Assembly (NCBI RefSeq): GCF_025519785.1
Contig: NZ_JAOPKZ010000006.1
Location: 89,455-153,454, forward strand
DNA: 64,000 nt
Reading direction: 5' to 3'
From: Staphylococcus marylandisciuri
GTDB lineage: Bacteria > Bacillota > Bacilli > Staphylococcales > Staphylococcaceae
Position 1 is the first letter of the stretch. Each line of letters starts with the position of its first letter. The position numbers were made by a program, and so were the translations under genes. Of the stretch, positions 49,012-57,875 are shown one piece after another. The notes under the pieces are model-generated. The model was not told where the DNA came from and did no database searches. It worked only from the letters and a program-made list of their open reading frames with translations.

Positions 49012-52000
49012 TTACTTTTGGTAAGTATTCACATCAAAATACTTACCTGTTTGACCTATTAAATCGTAAAAAGATTTGATGCGAATTGCGTTTTGTTTCG
49101 CCCAACCTATATCAGTAGCATATTGGTGTTGTCCAGGGTTTGCTGGATTCCAACGCATTTTGTACAGTGTATTTTGGCCTTCATGAATATATCGTCCTGC
49201 TATAAATTTAGCGCCACCTACTATAGCCTTCTGAATGGTATTCCACCCGGCTTTTTTAGCAAAGTTAAATCCTCCACGTAATGCATCGTGATCCACAGCA
49301 CCAATACCAAACATGTTATAGTATTTTTTACCTGTAGTTACGACTTTGCCTTTTACTACATCGCCTCCACGTGAGAGGGTAGATGTACCATTACCTGTTT
49401 CCAGTAAAGCATGCGAAATAAGGTAGATTTCATTAATATTGTAGAGCTTTGCAGCTTCGCTAAAGGCAGAACCTTGTCCTTCTAACACGCCTTTACCCTT
49501 AAGCAGCTTGTTCAATGATGCAAGAGAAAGGTTTTGCGCCGTATCTAAACGTAAAAATTGATACTTTTGTACTGGATCTTTCTCTATCTTAGTAGTATCC
49601 ATAGCTTGTTTGATCTCTTGTAACGTTGCATCGTCCCATTTTCCAGGTATGTGTTGTACTTGTGGTTTGTAAGAAAGGTTATATTGTAATCGAGCTGCTT
49701 GATTAAGTGTCATATGAGAACGATAATATCTAACTAATTCTTTCCGCAAATCACTAGCTTTAATCCAAACGAGTTTACCATTTGAAAGTTTACCGTGATA
49801 CCAAGTTTCTCCATTTACTGACTGTTGTTCCAATACTTTAAAGATTGTTTCATATGAACCTAATAGAGAATTACCTGCTTTAGCGTTTGGTGAAGAATAA
49901 TATTTGCCACCTTTATTCGTTATGACGAAATCGTATTTATAAGGTGTAATTCGGCTTGCCTTATTGTTACTTTCTTTTTGATTTGATGAAGCTGTCTTCA
50001 CCGGGGTTAAATCTGTACTTAAAATCCAGCCCGTTTTATTATTTATAGTACCGAATAAATAGTGCGCTTGATCAACTTTAACTGTTTGAGATGCAACAAA
50101 AATATTGTTCTTTAATTGCTTCAAATTATCAATCTGTTGGAGTTGAGTGCCCCAGGGAATTGAATATAGACCATGATTGTTAGATTTCAAAGTATAGTGA
50201 GCTTTGGTCGATACGGGTTGACTTAAAGATTTGATAGTGACATCTTTCGTATTGATCCAACCCAGTGGTGTATTCTGACGCTCGTTCATGAGCAAGACGT
50301 ATGTTTCTGTTCCTTCTTTACGCTGTTTGCTTATTTTAAAAGTTTTATCACTATAAACATTAGCGTGTTTACCTACTTTGTCGTATACCGTAGCCTTAAT
50401 ACCAGCATTAGTACGTTTAACTTGTCCTATCTTTGAGACACTTTGCGTCATGTTACTGGACGTAGGTTCTTTATAGACTACATCTTCGATAAGCATCCAA
50501 CCGATGTTAGTATTCTGATCATTTAGCAAATAAAATTGCTTTTTACCTAAGGTTGCCTTTTTAGTTAAATGATAAGTTTTACCATTTACATATGATTTCT
50601 GAACTCCTGCTTGATCATAAACAGTAGTATAGACGCCATGATTATTCTTAACTACAGTACCTCGTGCATTAGTAAGTGGCGTCACTACGAGTTTGGTGCT
50701 TGATGCAGAAGGAGTGCGTTTGACAGGCTCCGCTTTTGAGGCAGTAACTAGGTTAGCTGCCTTGATCCAACCGCTAAGTTTATTAACCGTACCGTAAACG
50801 TATTGTGTAGAACCTATAAGTTGAGATTGACTAGCATTAAACAGTTGATTACCTTTACCGCTTACTGTACCTGCTTTTTGAGTAGAAGTGCCCCACGGAA
50901 CTAAATAAAGTGTTTCGCCTGATTTAACTTGATACGTTTGTTTCACTTTTTTAATTGCTCCAGCTTTGTTGTAAACCACGTCATTTTGATGAATCCAGCC
51001 AAACAAATGATCATCATTGTAGTCGGTAACAAGGTAGAACTTTTCTGTACCAATTGAAGCGGACTTCGTAACTTTTAGCGTCTTATTAGTTTGAGAGGTC
51101 TTTATCCCTTTATGGTCATATACTGTAGTATATAAGCCATCGTTACGGTTATTAATACGAGCCACACCACTATTATTAGAGACGCTTAAATGACCTTGTT
51201 TAGGTGAGGAGGTTTGAGTTTCAGGTGGTTTGGTAGTAATTGAGCTACTACTTGAACTCATACTCGAACTGCTCATTACACCCCAAGGAGCGACTTGATT
51301 CGTCTTAATTAAATATTTCTCATTAATTAAATCGTAAAGTTCATCATAGGAATAATTGTTCACTGCTAAGTAGCCGTGAGGATCGACGTGGTCAGTTCCT
51401 CCAAGATAATTACTCACAGCACGATGTGTCCAAACTGTTCCTTGACCATCATATTCAGCACTATCGGGTTTTAAACCGTAATATAGAAGGTTAGTAGCTG
51501 CATAATCTGCATAATTATTGATTGAACGCGCAAAGGAATTGTAATCGTGCGTGTGAACTAATTCGACATGGATGAAGCGTTGATTTGCATATGAGCCAGC
51601 ACCCCATGCGCCGTAATCCGTATTTGCTGTTTCAATAATGCGATTTCCATCTACATAAGCGTGTACAAATGCTAGTCTGTAGTTATTTTTCATGAAACTA
51701 ACTTCGCCGCCAATAGTCGAATGATCATTAGCTGTATCATGCATCACAATACCTTCAGGTTTGCCATAACGGTAACTAAATTGTGGTAAGTAACTAGCTA
51801 TATCTTGTTCATATTGAGGTACAGGGAAATTATTTTTACGGATATATGTGTTAATCGATGAATTCACTTTAGGCTTGTATTGAGGCAACTTTAATTTAGG
51901 GCCATTTTGAGCCACTCTAAATCCTGAAAATGGTTGGATCTGAGAAGTAGGAGGGGCAGTACGATGTTTATTAGGTTCTGCGATTTTTAAATTAGACTCC

Positions 52001-52779
52001 AACTTCGGTGTTTCAACAGAATTTGAATTATCGCTATTTATTTTTGCATTATGTTGATCATATTCTTCAGCGCCTATATATTGAATCGTTGATGATAAGT
52101 CGTAATTACTATCATTATCATCTTTTGTATTTTGAACCACATGATTTTGAGGATTTTTATTTTCATCTTTAATTGAAACAATATTGTGACTATTATCTAT
52201 AAATAAAGACTTTTGAATTGATGGTTTTTCCTCAATTGAGTGAGCTGTTTCTTCTTGTGGCTGATCTTCGACTTGTTGATCGTCACTTAAACTTGCACTG
52301 TTATCTCTATCGTGGGGAAGAGAAGTTTCATCATTCTGCTGAGCTTTTTCTGAGTTAGCTAAATTATCTGTGGCCGCCTCTAGCTTATTAGTATGAGAAG
52401 TTACTTTTACTTGCTCGGGAGCACTTTGAACGTCTTCTAAATTTGGCTTACTCGTATTAGGAGACTGAGTAGATCGATTAGGTTGTAGTAAATCATTTTG
52501 ACGCGTTTCAGTTTGAAAAGCTTGATCTACGCTTGGTGTTTGAATGATAGATGGGTCTTTATAAATTTGAGTACCAGCAATATGAGTAGTGGGGTTTTGA
52601 ACTTCTTGTTTAATAGCTTGAGAAGTCTCGAGTAAACGTGCTTTGTCCAAAATGTTTGAAGTTGAATTCTGATTCTCTGATTTTTCTGAAGCGTATGCGT
52701 GATTTGCAGTGAAAGTTGCACCGGCTAAAGTGAAAGCGAGTATAGTTGGAACCTTGTATTTCATGGATGATTTAGCCAT
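49012..52779 (-). CDS. atl: Bifunctional autolysin Atl (amidase plus glucosaminidase)
   Basis: 1255 residues, close to the S. aureus length. Signal peptide 1-30 (ends NHAYA). A Gln/Ser/Asp-rich propeptide runs to about 290. The Amidase_2 domain (about 320-505) has Zn-site His347 in MHDTAND, TVWTHRAVS and DHVDPHG. Next come SH3_8/GW repeats (about 540-1020), each with GW[IM] and R/NNHGVYTTVYD patterns, which anchor the enzyme to lipoteichoic acid and direct it to the septum. The glucosaminidase domain fills the C-terminus, with catalytic Glu1127 in HALLETGNGTS. The secreted precursor is cut into amidase and glucosaminidase that separate daughter cells. No truncation is seen. Confidence 0.97.
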   Translation of the reverse strand: MAKSSMKYKVPTILAFTLAGATFTANHAYASEKSENQNSTSNILDKARLLETSQAIKQEVQNPTTHIAGTQIYKDPSIIQTPSVDQAFQTETRQNDLLQPNRSTQSPNTSKPNLEDVQSAPEQVKVTSHTNKLEAATDNLANSEKAQQNDETSLPHDRDNSASLSDDQQVEDQPQEETAHSIEEKPSIQKSLFIDNSHNIVSIKDENKNPQNHVVQNTKDDNDSNYDLSSTIQYIGAEEYDQHNAKINSDNSNSVETPKLESNLKIAEPNKHRTAPPTSQIQPFSGFRVAQNGPKLKLPQYKPKVNSSINTYIRKNNFPVPQYEQDIASYLPQFSYRYGKPEGIVMHDTANDHSTIGGEVSFMKNNYRLAFVHAYVDGNRIIETANTDYGAWGAGSYANQRFIHVELVHTHDYNSFARSINNYADYAATNLLYYGLKPDSAEYDGQGTVWTHRAVSNYLGGTDHVDPHGYLAVNNYSYDELYDLINEKYLIKTNQVAPWGVMSSSSMSSSSSSITTKPPETQTSSPKQGHLSVSNNSGVARINNRNDGLYTTVYDHKGIKTSQTNKTLKVTKSASIGTEKFYLVTDYNDDHLFGWIHQNDVVYNKAGAIKKVKQTYQVKSGETLYLVPWGTSTQKAGTVSGKGNQLFNASQSQLIGSTQYVYGTVNKLSGWIKAANLVTASKAEPVKRTPSASSTKLVVTPLTNARGTVVKNNHGVYTTVYDQAGVQKSYVNGKTYHLTKKATLGKKQFYLLNDQNTNIGWMLIEDVVYKEPTSSNMTQSVSKIGQVKRTNAGIKATVYDKVGKHANVYSDKTFKISKQRKEGTETYVLLMNERQNTPLGWINTKDVTIKSLSQPVSTKAHYTLKSNNHGLYSIPWGTQLQQIDNLKQLKNNIFVASQTVKVDQAHYLFGTINNKTGWILSTDLTPVKTASSNQKESNNKASRITPYKYDFVITNKGGKYYSSPNAKAGNSLLGSYETIFKVLEQQSVNGETWYHGKLSNGKLVWIKASDLRKELVRYYRSHMTLNQAARLQYNLSYKPQVQHIPGKWDDATLQEIKQAMDTTKIEKDPVQKYQFLRLDTAQNLSLASLNKLLKGKGVLEGQGSAFSEAAKLYNINEIYLISHALLETGNGTSTLSRGGDVVKGKVVTTGKKYYNMFGIGAVDHDALRGGFNFAKKAGWNTIQKAIVGGAKFIAGRYIHEGQNTLYKMRWNPANPGQHQYATDIGWAKQNAIRIKSFYDLIGQTGKYFDVNTYQK

Positions 52780-53077
52780 ATTTTTACTCCTTTATATTTT
52801 TAAAATTTAAATACATTATAATACGGAGTTACGATAAAAAGTTTCTTTTCATTATTTTGTAATACAAAAGTAATCTTGGATAGCGAGAGAGTGACAAAAA
52901 TTTTCTTTCTTCACTTCATCGTACTAACTCGCATTCTTAAGCAGTGTAATCATTATTAGTTTAACGGTTGTCTCGCTATTCTAATGTCAAATATTAGGTG
53001 AGTTCCAACATTCATATCGCACTGTCATAGTAAATAGCTGGTTAAGTTAGTTGAAATTATAATTTAGGGGGACTTGT

Positions 53078-53497
53078 TTAAAGCTGCTTGCTCATCCGAA
53101 TGTGTTGAATCCCTTCCTCAAGAAAAATTTCACCCGAAACTTGATAACCTAAGTTGTGGTAGAAATCTTTAGCAGAATATTGAGCGTTTAACACAATAGC
53201 AGTATAGCCTTGTTCACTAGCAATTGTTTCGACGTATTTCATTAAGGTATGACCTCGTCCTTGTTTTCTGTATGGTTTAGTGATGGCAACGCGCTCTATC
53301 TTAGCTTGATTGTCTATGGCTCGTATACGGGCAACAGCAAAAGGTTGCTCATCTATATAACCGATGATATGAGTACAAATTTCTTCAAATTGGTCAAGTT
53401 CATTCTCAATTGGAATATGTTGTTCTTCTACAAATACTTCTTTACGTATGCTAAAAGCATCGGCTAATTCGTCTTTAGTCCTTACTATTCTAAACAT
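53078..53497 (-). CDS. GNAT family N-acetyltransferase (YjcF/ElaA-like)
   Basis: A 139-residue acetyltransferase. AFSIRKEVFVEEQHIP at the start is the signature of the YjcF/ElaA-like group, and the acetyl-CoA loop is KPYRKQGRGHTLMKYVE (about residues 74-90), then LNAQYSAKDFYHNLGYQ. Substrate unknown. AAGGGTG is 6 bases before the ATG. The same gene neighbours atl in S. aureus. Confidence 0.87.
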   Translation of the reverse strand: MFRIVRTKDELADAFSIRKEVFVEEQHIPIENELDQFEEICTHIIGYIDEQPFAVARIRAIDNQAKIERVAITKPYRKQGRGHTLMKYVETIASEQGYTAIVLNAQYSAKDFYHNLGYQVSGEIFLEEGIQHIRMSKQL

Positions 53498-53566
53498 TTA
53501 ATCACCCTTCTTAAATAATGTTAAAAGTTAAATTATGATACTAATAGATTTCGTATAAAGTGATAA

Positions 53567-53806
53567 TGAGGATGAGGAATAAAGTTTCTGTCCTGTAAAA
53601 AACAGATTAACGGCCTCCCAAAAGCAAGATCGTCGATAGAAAAGATCGCGATTCGGGAGCGGGACAGAAATCTAATTTGAATAAAAGGATTTCGTAGTCC
53701 CGCCCCAACTTGTTGTGCTTGTTGAAACTGGTTTACCAGTTTCTCTTTGTGGGGGTGGGGCCCCCTGCACAAATCCTAAACGCTTTTGTCCTGACCTCCT
53801 TATCTA
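53567..53806. repeat. Mosaic element: end modules, short hairpin and one STAR unit
   Basis: Begins with GATGAGGAATAAAGTTTCTG, includes GATCGTCGATAG...GATCGCGATTC, the GGGAGCGGGAC hairpin (53655-53706) and a STAR-type unit (AACTTGTTGTGCTTGTTGAA ... TTTGTGGGGGTGGGGCCCCC). It ends AAACGCTTTTGTCCTGACCTC. Confidence 0.8.
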
Positions 53807-53895
53807 TCATCCTTTAGATTATATCTTACATAGCTTTATTTAGCATGTGTAATGAAAAAGCTCAAATTAATTATAAAATGAAGAAGAGTTATTTT

Positions 53896-53925
53896 ATGAC
53901 ATGTGTCATCTATTTTAAATGACAC
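53896..53925 (+). promoter_or_regulatory. Candidate operator upstream of the ABC/two-component operon
   Basis: Palindrome ATGACATGTGTCAT (53896-53909), then TGTCAT repeated as an inverted half-site ATGACAC at 53919-53925. So three TGTCAT/ATGACA half-sites lie within 30 bases, 59-88 bases before the ABC start codon. This is a plausible binding site for the operon's own NarL-type regulator; that link is inference. Confidence 0.5.
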
Positions 53926-53983
53926 TCGCTACTAATTAAGTAAAACAAAACTTAATATTATTTATTACAAAGGAGGTTAAAAT

Positions 53984-54844
53984 ATGATCAGAGTAAAAGG
54001 GTTAGAAAAATCGTTTCGATCACATCAAGTCATTAAAGGCGTCAGCTTAGACATTCCGCAACATCAGTGTACGGCTTTAATTGGTACAAATGGAGCAGGA
54101 AAATCTACGCTAATTAATTTAATTATTGGTCATCTCAAGCCTGATGCTGGAAATATATTAGACGTAAATAATGTCCTAGCTAAAGGTAAAATAGGTGTTA
54201 TGTTTCAGAAAACGAGTTATCCACCTTTGATTAAAGTCAAAGAATTATTTCACTTGTATCGGCAGATCTTTAAAACACATGTATCGTTGAAAGAATTTAA
54301 AAATATAACGTGTTTCAATAAAGAAACTTTAGATCAAAATGTTAAGCAATTATCCGGGGGACAACAGAGGATATTAGATTTTGCTTTAACAGCAATGGGG
54401 CAACCTCCGCTCATCATTATGGATGAGCCTACAAGCTCCATGGACGTCAATATGCGTGAGCACTTTTGGGAATGTATAGAAGCGTTAAAAAGGAAAGGTA
54501 CGACAATTTTTTACACATCTCATTACATTGAAGAAGTAGAACGTGTGGCAGATAATGTCGTTCTACTTGAAAGAGGAAAGGTGCGTTTTCAACAATCTCC
54601 AGAAGAGGTAAAGCAACTTCAACCAAGCTCCGAAATACGTTTACCACTCCGCTACAGCAATCTAGTAGCTAATTTAGAACAAGTTGTAAATATCAAGTTA
54701 GCTCAAGTCATCAGTATTACAACTGACCGTGTAGAAGAAGTGTTATTACAGCTTAGAGAAAGAAAAGTAGACCTTAATGATATTGAAATTAGGAAAACAT
54801 CATTGCTTGAGACACTTACTAATAGTGAAGAGGAGGTAAAATAG
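53984..54844 (+). CDS. ABC transporter ATP-binding protein
   Basis: A 286-residue single nucleotide-binding domain. Walker A GTNGAGKST (about residues 34-42), signature LSGGQQRILDFAL (about 123-135), Walker B LIIMDEPTSSMD and the switch His in YTSHYIEE are all present. A C-terminal extension of about 70 residues follows. First gene of a four-gene operon with a permease and a DesK/DesR-type two-component system, like the linearmycin-type (LnrJKLMN) systems that sense and export membrane-active compounds. AAAGGAGG is 8 bases before the ATG. Confidence 0.93.
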   Translation: MIRVKGLEKSFRSHQVIKGVSLDIPQHQCTALIGTNGAGKSTLINLIIGHLKPDAGNILDVNNVLAKGKIGVMFQKTSYPPLIKVKELFHLYRQIFKTHVSLKEFKNITCFNKETLDQNVKQLSGGQQRILDFALTAMGQPPLIIMDEPTSSMDVNMREHFWECIEALKRKGTTIFYTSHYIEEVERVADNVVLLERGKVRFQQSPEEVKQLQPSSEIRLPLRYSNLVANLEQVVNIKLAQVISITTDRVEEVLLQLRERKVDLNDIEIRKTSLLETLTNSEEEVK

Positions 54845-54845
54845 T

Positions 54846-55577
54846 GTGCTTGCAACATATTTATTGATTGAATTGAAAATGTTGTGTCGAAAAAAAGTGT
54901 ATCTCACTTTATCAATTTTGTTACCTTTAATGTTTTATTTATTATTTACAACTATCATCGAGATCCCAAGTGGTATGGAAGATAAATTCTTAAAAGAATA
55001 TATGTTCAGCATGACTACGTTTAGTTTAACGAGCTTTTGCTTGCTCTCTTTTCCTATAGATTTGGTTGAAGAACAACAGCTAGGTTGGCAGAAACAACTT
55101 TTTAGCACTCGAATGCCTATAAGTAGCTATTATTTAGTTAAAGTATTGAAAACCATGATTCAATTTGCACTATCTATTATCATTATTTTCTTAAGTGCGG
55201 CGTGGATACGACATGTTACAATGTCCTTTAGTGAATGGTTAGGTGCTGCACTGACCTTATGGCTAGGTGCAAGCTTGTTCTTAGCAATAGGTTTACTTAT
55301 TGCTCAATTAAATGATATACAGAAAGCGAGTGGTATTGGAAATATTTGCTATATCGTCTTGGCGCTAACTGGCGGTTTATGGTTTCCTGTAAATCAATTT
55401 CCTCATTGGTTAAAAGTAATTGCATACAAAACACCAACTTATCATTTAAAGCAAGTTGCATTAGATATAGGGAAAGGGGAACAGTTTAATTGGGGATCTA
55501 TGAGCACTTTGATATGCTATAGTATAGTATTTACTTTAATAGCGCTCATTATTAAGAATAAAAGAGAAGTGAAATAA
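54846..55577 (+). CDS. ABC-2 type permease
   Basis: A 243-residue membrane protein with six helices in the ABC-2 pattern: one near the N-terminus (KVYLTLSILLPLMFYLLF), an extracellular loop, then FSLTSFCLLSFPIDL, a coupling segment EEQQLGWQKQLFSTRMP, and the LALTGGLWFPVNQFP segment. Only one permease is present, so it is likely to work as a homodimer with the ATPase. Start is GTG one base after the ATPase stop, and its own stop overlaps the kinase ATG by one base. Confidence 0.9.
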   Translation: MLATYLLIELKMLCRKKVYLTLSILLPLMFYLLFTTIIEIPSGMEDKFLKEYMFSMTTFSLTSFCLLSFPIDLVEEQQLGWQKQLFSTRMPISSYYLVKVLKTMIQFALSIIIIFLSAAWIRHVTMSFSEWLGAALTLWLGASLFLAIGLLIAQLNDIQKASGIGNICYIVLALTGGLWFPVNQFPHWLKVIAYKTPTYHLKQVALDIGKGEQFNWGSMSTLICYSIVFTLIALIIKNKREVK

Positions 55578-56662
55578 TGAAAAAGATTGATTTGAATTTA
55601 ACTCATTTATCATCACTGCTTTACATTATCATGCTCATATTTGGACTTTTCTTGAATACAAAAGGTCCATTATGGCTCAATGTAATGTGTGTCGTGCTTT
55701 ATTTCATAATATATACGACGATGATCATCTTCAATCCGATGTTATCAAGGTCAGCACTCTATTGTTGTTTTGTTATTTACTGTTTATTCATCATATATTT
55801 TGTTTTCTCTATGACTCCAGAAGTTTCGCTTTTCTTTTTCTATAGTGCTTTCTTCATACCTTTTATAATCAAAGCGCATTACATCTCAAAAGAAACAATA
55901 ACTTTAATTATCGCTATGATTGTGAGCGAAATCATAACATTTGAGAATTACAGTTTGCCGCAACTAATGGTACTCTCACTTTTTTATATAATTATTTTAT
56001 TGATATTATTTGGTAACTTTAAACTAGTAAGAGAAAGAGAGATGAAAGAAGAGTTAGAAGCTAAAAATGAGCATATCAATGTTTTAATAACTGAACAGGA
56101 ACGCAATCGTATAAGCCAAGACTTACATGATACCTTGGGTCACGTCTTCTCAAGCTTGAGTCTTAAATCTGAATTAGCGATGAAATTAATCGATATTGAT
56201 CCTGATAAAGCTAAAGAGGAAATACAAACAGTAAATCAACTTTCTAAAGATGCTTTAAATAAAGTACGTAGTATAATTAATGATTTAAAAATACAGTCTT
56301 TTGAGGATGAAGTGAAGAATATAGAGACATTACTAACTAACATTGAATTAAAGTTTGATTTCATTAATCGAGAAAGCGCTCGAACGTTAAATCCTACTAA
56401 ACAAGCTATACTGTCGATGATTCTTAGAGAAGCGGTCAATAACGTGATTAAGCATTCTCAAGCGACAAACTTAGAATGCTCACTTCAAGAGGGGCATGAC
56501 AATGTATGTCTAACTATTCATGACAATGGTCGTGGTTTAGAACAAGGAGTACATTTAACAAGTTTAGAGGAACGCGTAAGTGTCTTAAATGGAACTTTAG
56601 AAAAATACAATCAACATGGGCTTAAACTTATAGTAACCATACCAAGAGGTGGAAAAATGTGA
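55577..56662 (+). CDS. Sensor histidine kinase (HisKA_3, DesK/LiaS-like)
   Basis: A 361-residue kinase. Five to six membrane helices fill residues about 10-155, with no large extracellular sensor loop. HisKA_3 has ERNRISQDLHDTLGHVFSSL with the phospho-accepting His184. HATPase_c follows: REAVNNVIKHSQATN (N box) and LTIHDNGRGLEQG (G1). So it is an intramembrane-sensing type kinase, like DesK, LiaS and LnrJ. It overlaps the regulator gene by 4 bases. The signal is probably membrane state or a lipophilic compound. Confidence 0.92.
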   Translation: MKKIDLNLTHLSSLLYIIMLIFGLFLNTKGPLWLNVMCVVLYFIIYTTMIIFNPMLSRSALYCCFVIYCLFIIYFVFSMTPEVSLFFFYSAFFIPFIIKAHYISKETITLIIAMIVSEIITFENYSLPQLMVLSLFYIIILLILFGNFKLVREREMKEELEAKNEHINVLITEQERNRISQDLHDTLGHVFSSLSLKSELAMKLIDIDPDKAKEEIQTVNQLSKDALNKVRSIINDLKIQSFEDEVKNIETLLTNIELKFDFINRESARTLNPTKQAILSMILREAVNNVIKHSQATNLECSLQEGHDNVCLTIHDNGRGLEQGVHLTSLEERVSVLNGTLEKYNQHGLKLIVTIPRGGKM

Positions 56663-57261
56663 TTCGAATTATTATCGCTGAAGATCAGGCAATGTTGAGA
56701 GAAGCCATGGTTCAGCTCATTGAATTAAGAGAAGATATTAAAGTTGTTAGTACAGTTGAAGATGGACACAAAGCTCTAGAGGAAATTGAAGAGACGAGAC
56801 CTGACATAGCTTTGCTTGATATCGAAATGCCTAAACTTTCTGGATTAGATATATTAGCTAAGATTAGAGAACAACAACTAGATATTAAAGTTATAATTGT
56901 TACGACTTTCAAACGACCAGGGTACTTTGAATCTGCTATAGCAAATGATGTAGATGCCTACGTTCTCAAAGAGCGGTCGGTAGATGAACTCATCGAGACC
57001 ATGTATAAAGTGATGAGAGGGGAAAAGGAGTATAGTCCAGAGCTAGTAACCTCTGTGTTTAAAGAACAAAACCCACTTACTCCTAGAGAACAATTAGTTC
57101 TTAGAGAAGTAGGGGAAGGCCGGACGAGCAAAGAAATATCTCAAAAGTTATTTCTATCAAACGGCACAGTGCGTAACTATATATCAACTCTAATAGATAA
57201 ATTGCAAGCAGATAATCGCTTTGATGCTTGGAAAAAAGCTTTAGATAAAGGATGGATTTAA
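56659..57261 (+). CDS. NarL/LuxR family response regulator (DesR/LiaR-like)
   Basis: A 200-residue regulator. The receiver domain has the acidic pocket ED in IIAEDQAML and phospho-acceptor Asp54 in LLDIEMPKLSG, with Thr in VTTFKR and Lys in VLKERS. The C-terminal LuxR HTH is LTPREQLVLREVGEGRTSKEISQKLFLSNGTVRNYIS. Start is GTG overlapping the kinase stop (GTGA). The likely target is its own operon via the TGTCAT sites at 53896-53925. Confidence 0.94.
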   Translation: MIRIIIAEDQAMLREAMVQLIELREDIKVVSTVEDGHKALEEIEETRPDIALLDIEMPKLSGLDILAKIREQQLDIKVIIVTTFKRPGYFESAIANDVDAYVLKERSVDELIETMYKVMRGEKEYSPELVTSVFKEQNPLTPREQLVLREVGEGRTSKEISQKLFLSNGTVRNYISTLIDKLQADNRFDAWKKALDKGWI

Positions 57262-57317
57262 TTGTTTACATAGCTTTGAGATCACTTTTATTGCATACTA
57301 ACTTAATATGAATAACA

Positions 57318-57371
57318 AGAACCCAACTCTAATTTAGAAAAGTCATTCTAAATCATTAGAGCTGGGTTCTT
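57318..57371. terminator. Bidirectional terminator between the regulator and the lcpB partner gene
   Basis: AAGAACCCA ... TGGGTTCTT outer arms with inner CTCTAAT / ATTAGAG arms, between two convergent genes. Confidence 0.9.
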
Positions 57372-57384
57372 AATTATTTCTTCA

Positions 57385-57855
57385 CTATTGAGCTTCTTGA
57401 CGAATAATAGCTGTATATTGCCAAAATATACGCATTTGAGCGATATTCCAATTATTCATCCCCATCGTAAATCCTGAGGGTTTAAATATATTGACGTCAG
57501 TGACTTCAAGAGCTGCTGCAACGAGATACTGGATAGGAACACTGATTGATTGCATCGTTTCTGTAAGACCATTCTCATCATACACCCATGAAAATGGTAA
57601 TTCTGATTCAAATACATCTACTTTATCAAAGATTTCAGGTAACGCAACAATATAGCAAGCCCCATCGACTACAGGGTTATTCTCACTATCTTTATAGTAG
57701 ATACGTAAGGCTTCGTAATTCTCGCGGTGTTCATGATTTACATAGAACAGTTCCCCACGGAATAAAGCCATATCTTTGCTATGAATGATTTGCTGCTCTA
57801 ATACATTAAACATGCCATGGATATGAGATAATTTTTCATACGTTTTACGTGACAT
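57385..57855 (-). CDS. Conserved staphylococcal protein encoded with lcpB
   Basis: About 156 residues starting MSRKTYEKLSHIHGMFNVL. Upstream in-frame codons reach 57876, but TGGAGGG is 9 bases before ATG 57855, which decides the start. No membrane helix, signal peptide or known catalytic motif; the sequence (FYVNHEHRENYEALRIYY, PSGFTMGMNNWNIAQMRIFW) is well conserved in the genus at this place. It begins 20 bp after lcpB ends, so a function in the envelope with LcpB is likely but not shown by the sequence. Confidence 0.85.
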   Translation of the reverse strand: MSRKTYEKLSHIHGMFNVLEQQIIHSKDMALFRGELFYVNHEHRENYEALRIYYKDSENNPVVDGACYIVALPEIFDKVDVFESELPFSWVYDENGLTETMQSISVPIQYLVAAALEVTDVNIFKPSGFTMGMNNWNIAQMRIFWQYTAIIRQEAQ

Positions 57856-57875
57856 TGGGCGTGTTCCCTCCATCA

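Noticed and set aside
53533..53772. Minus-strand frame across the mosaic element before the ABC operon
   Set aside because: Made only of repeat modules (STAR unit and hairpin 1).
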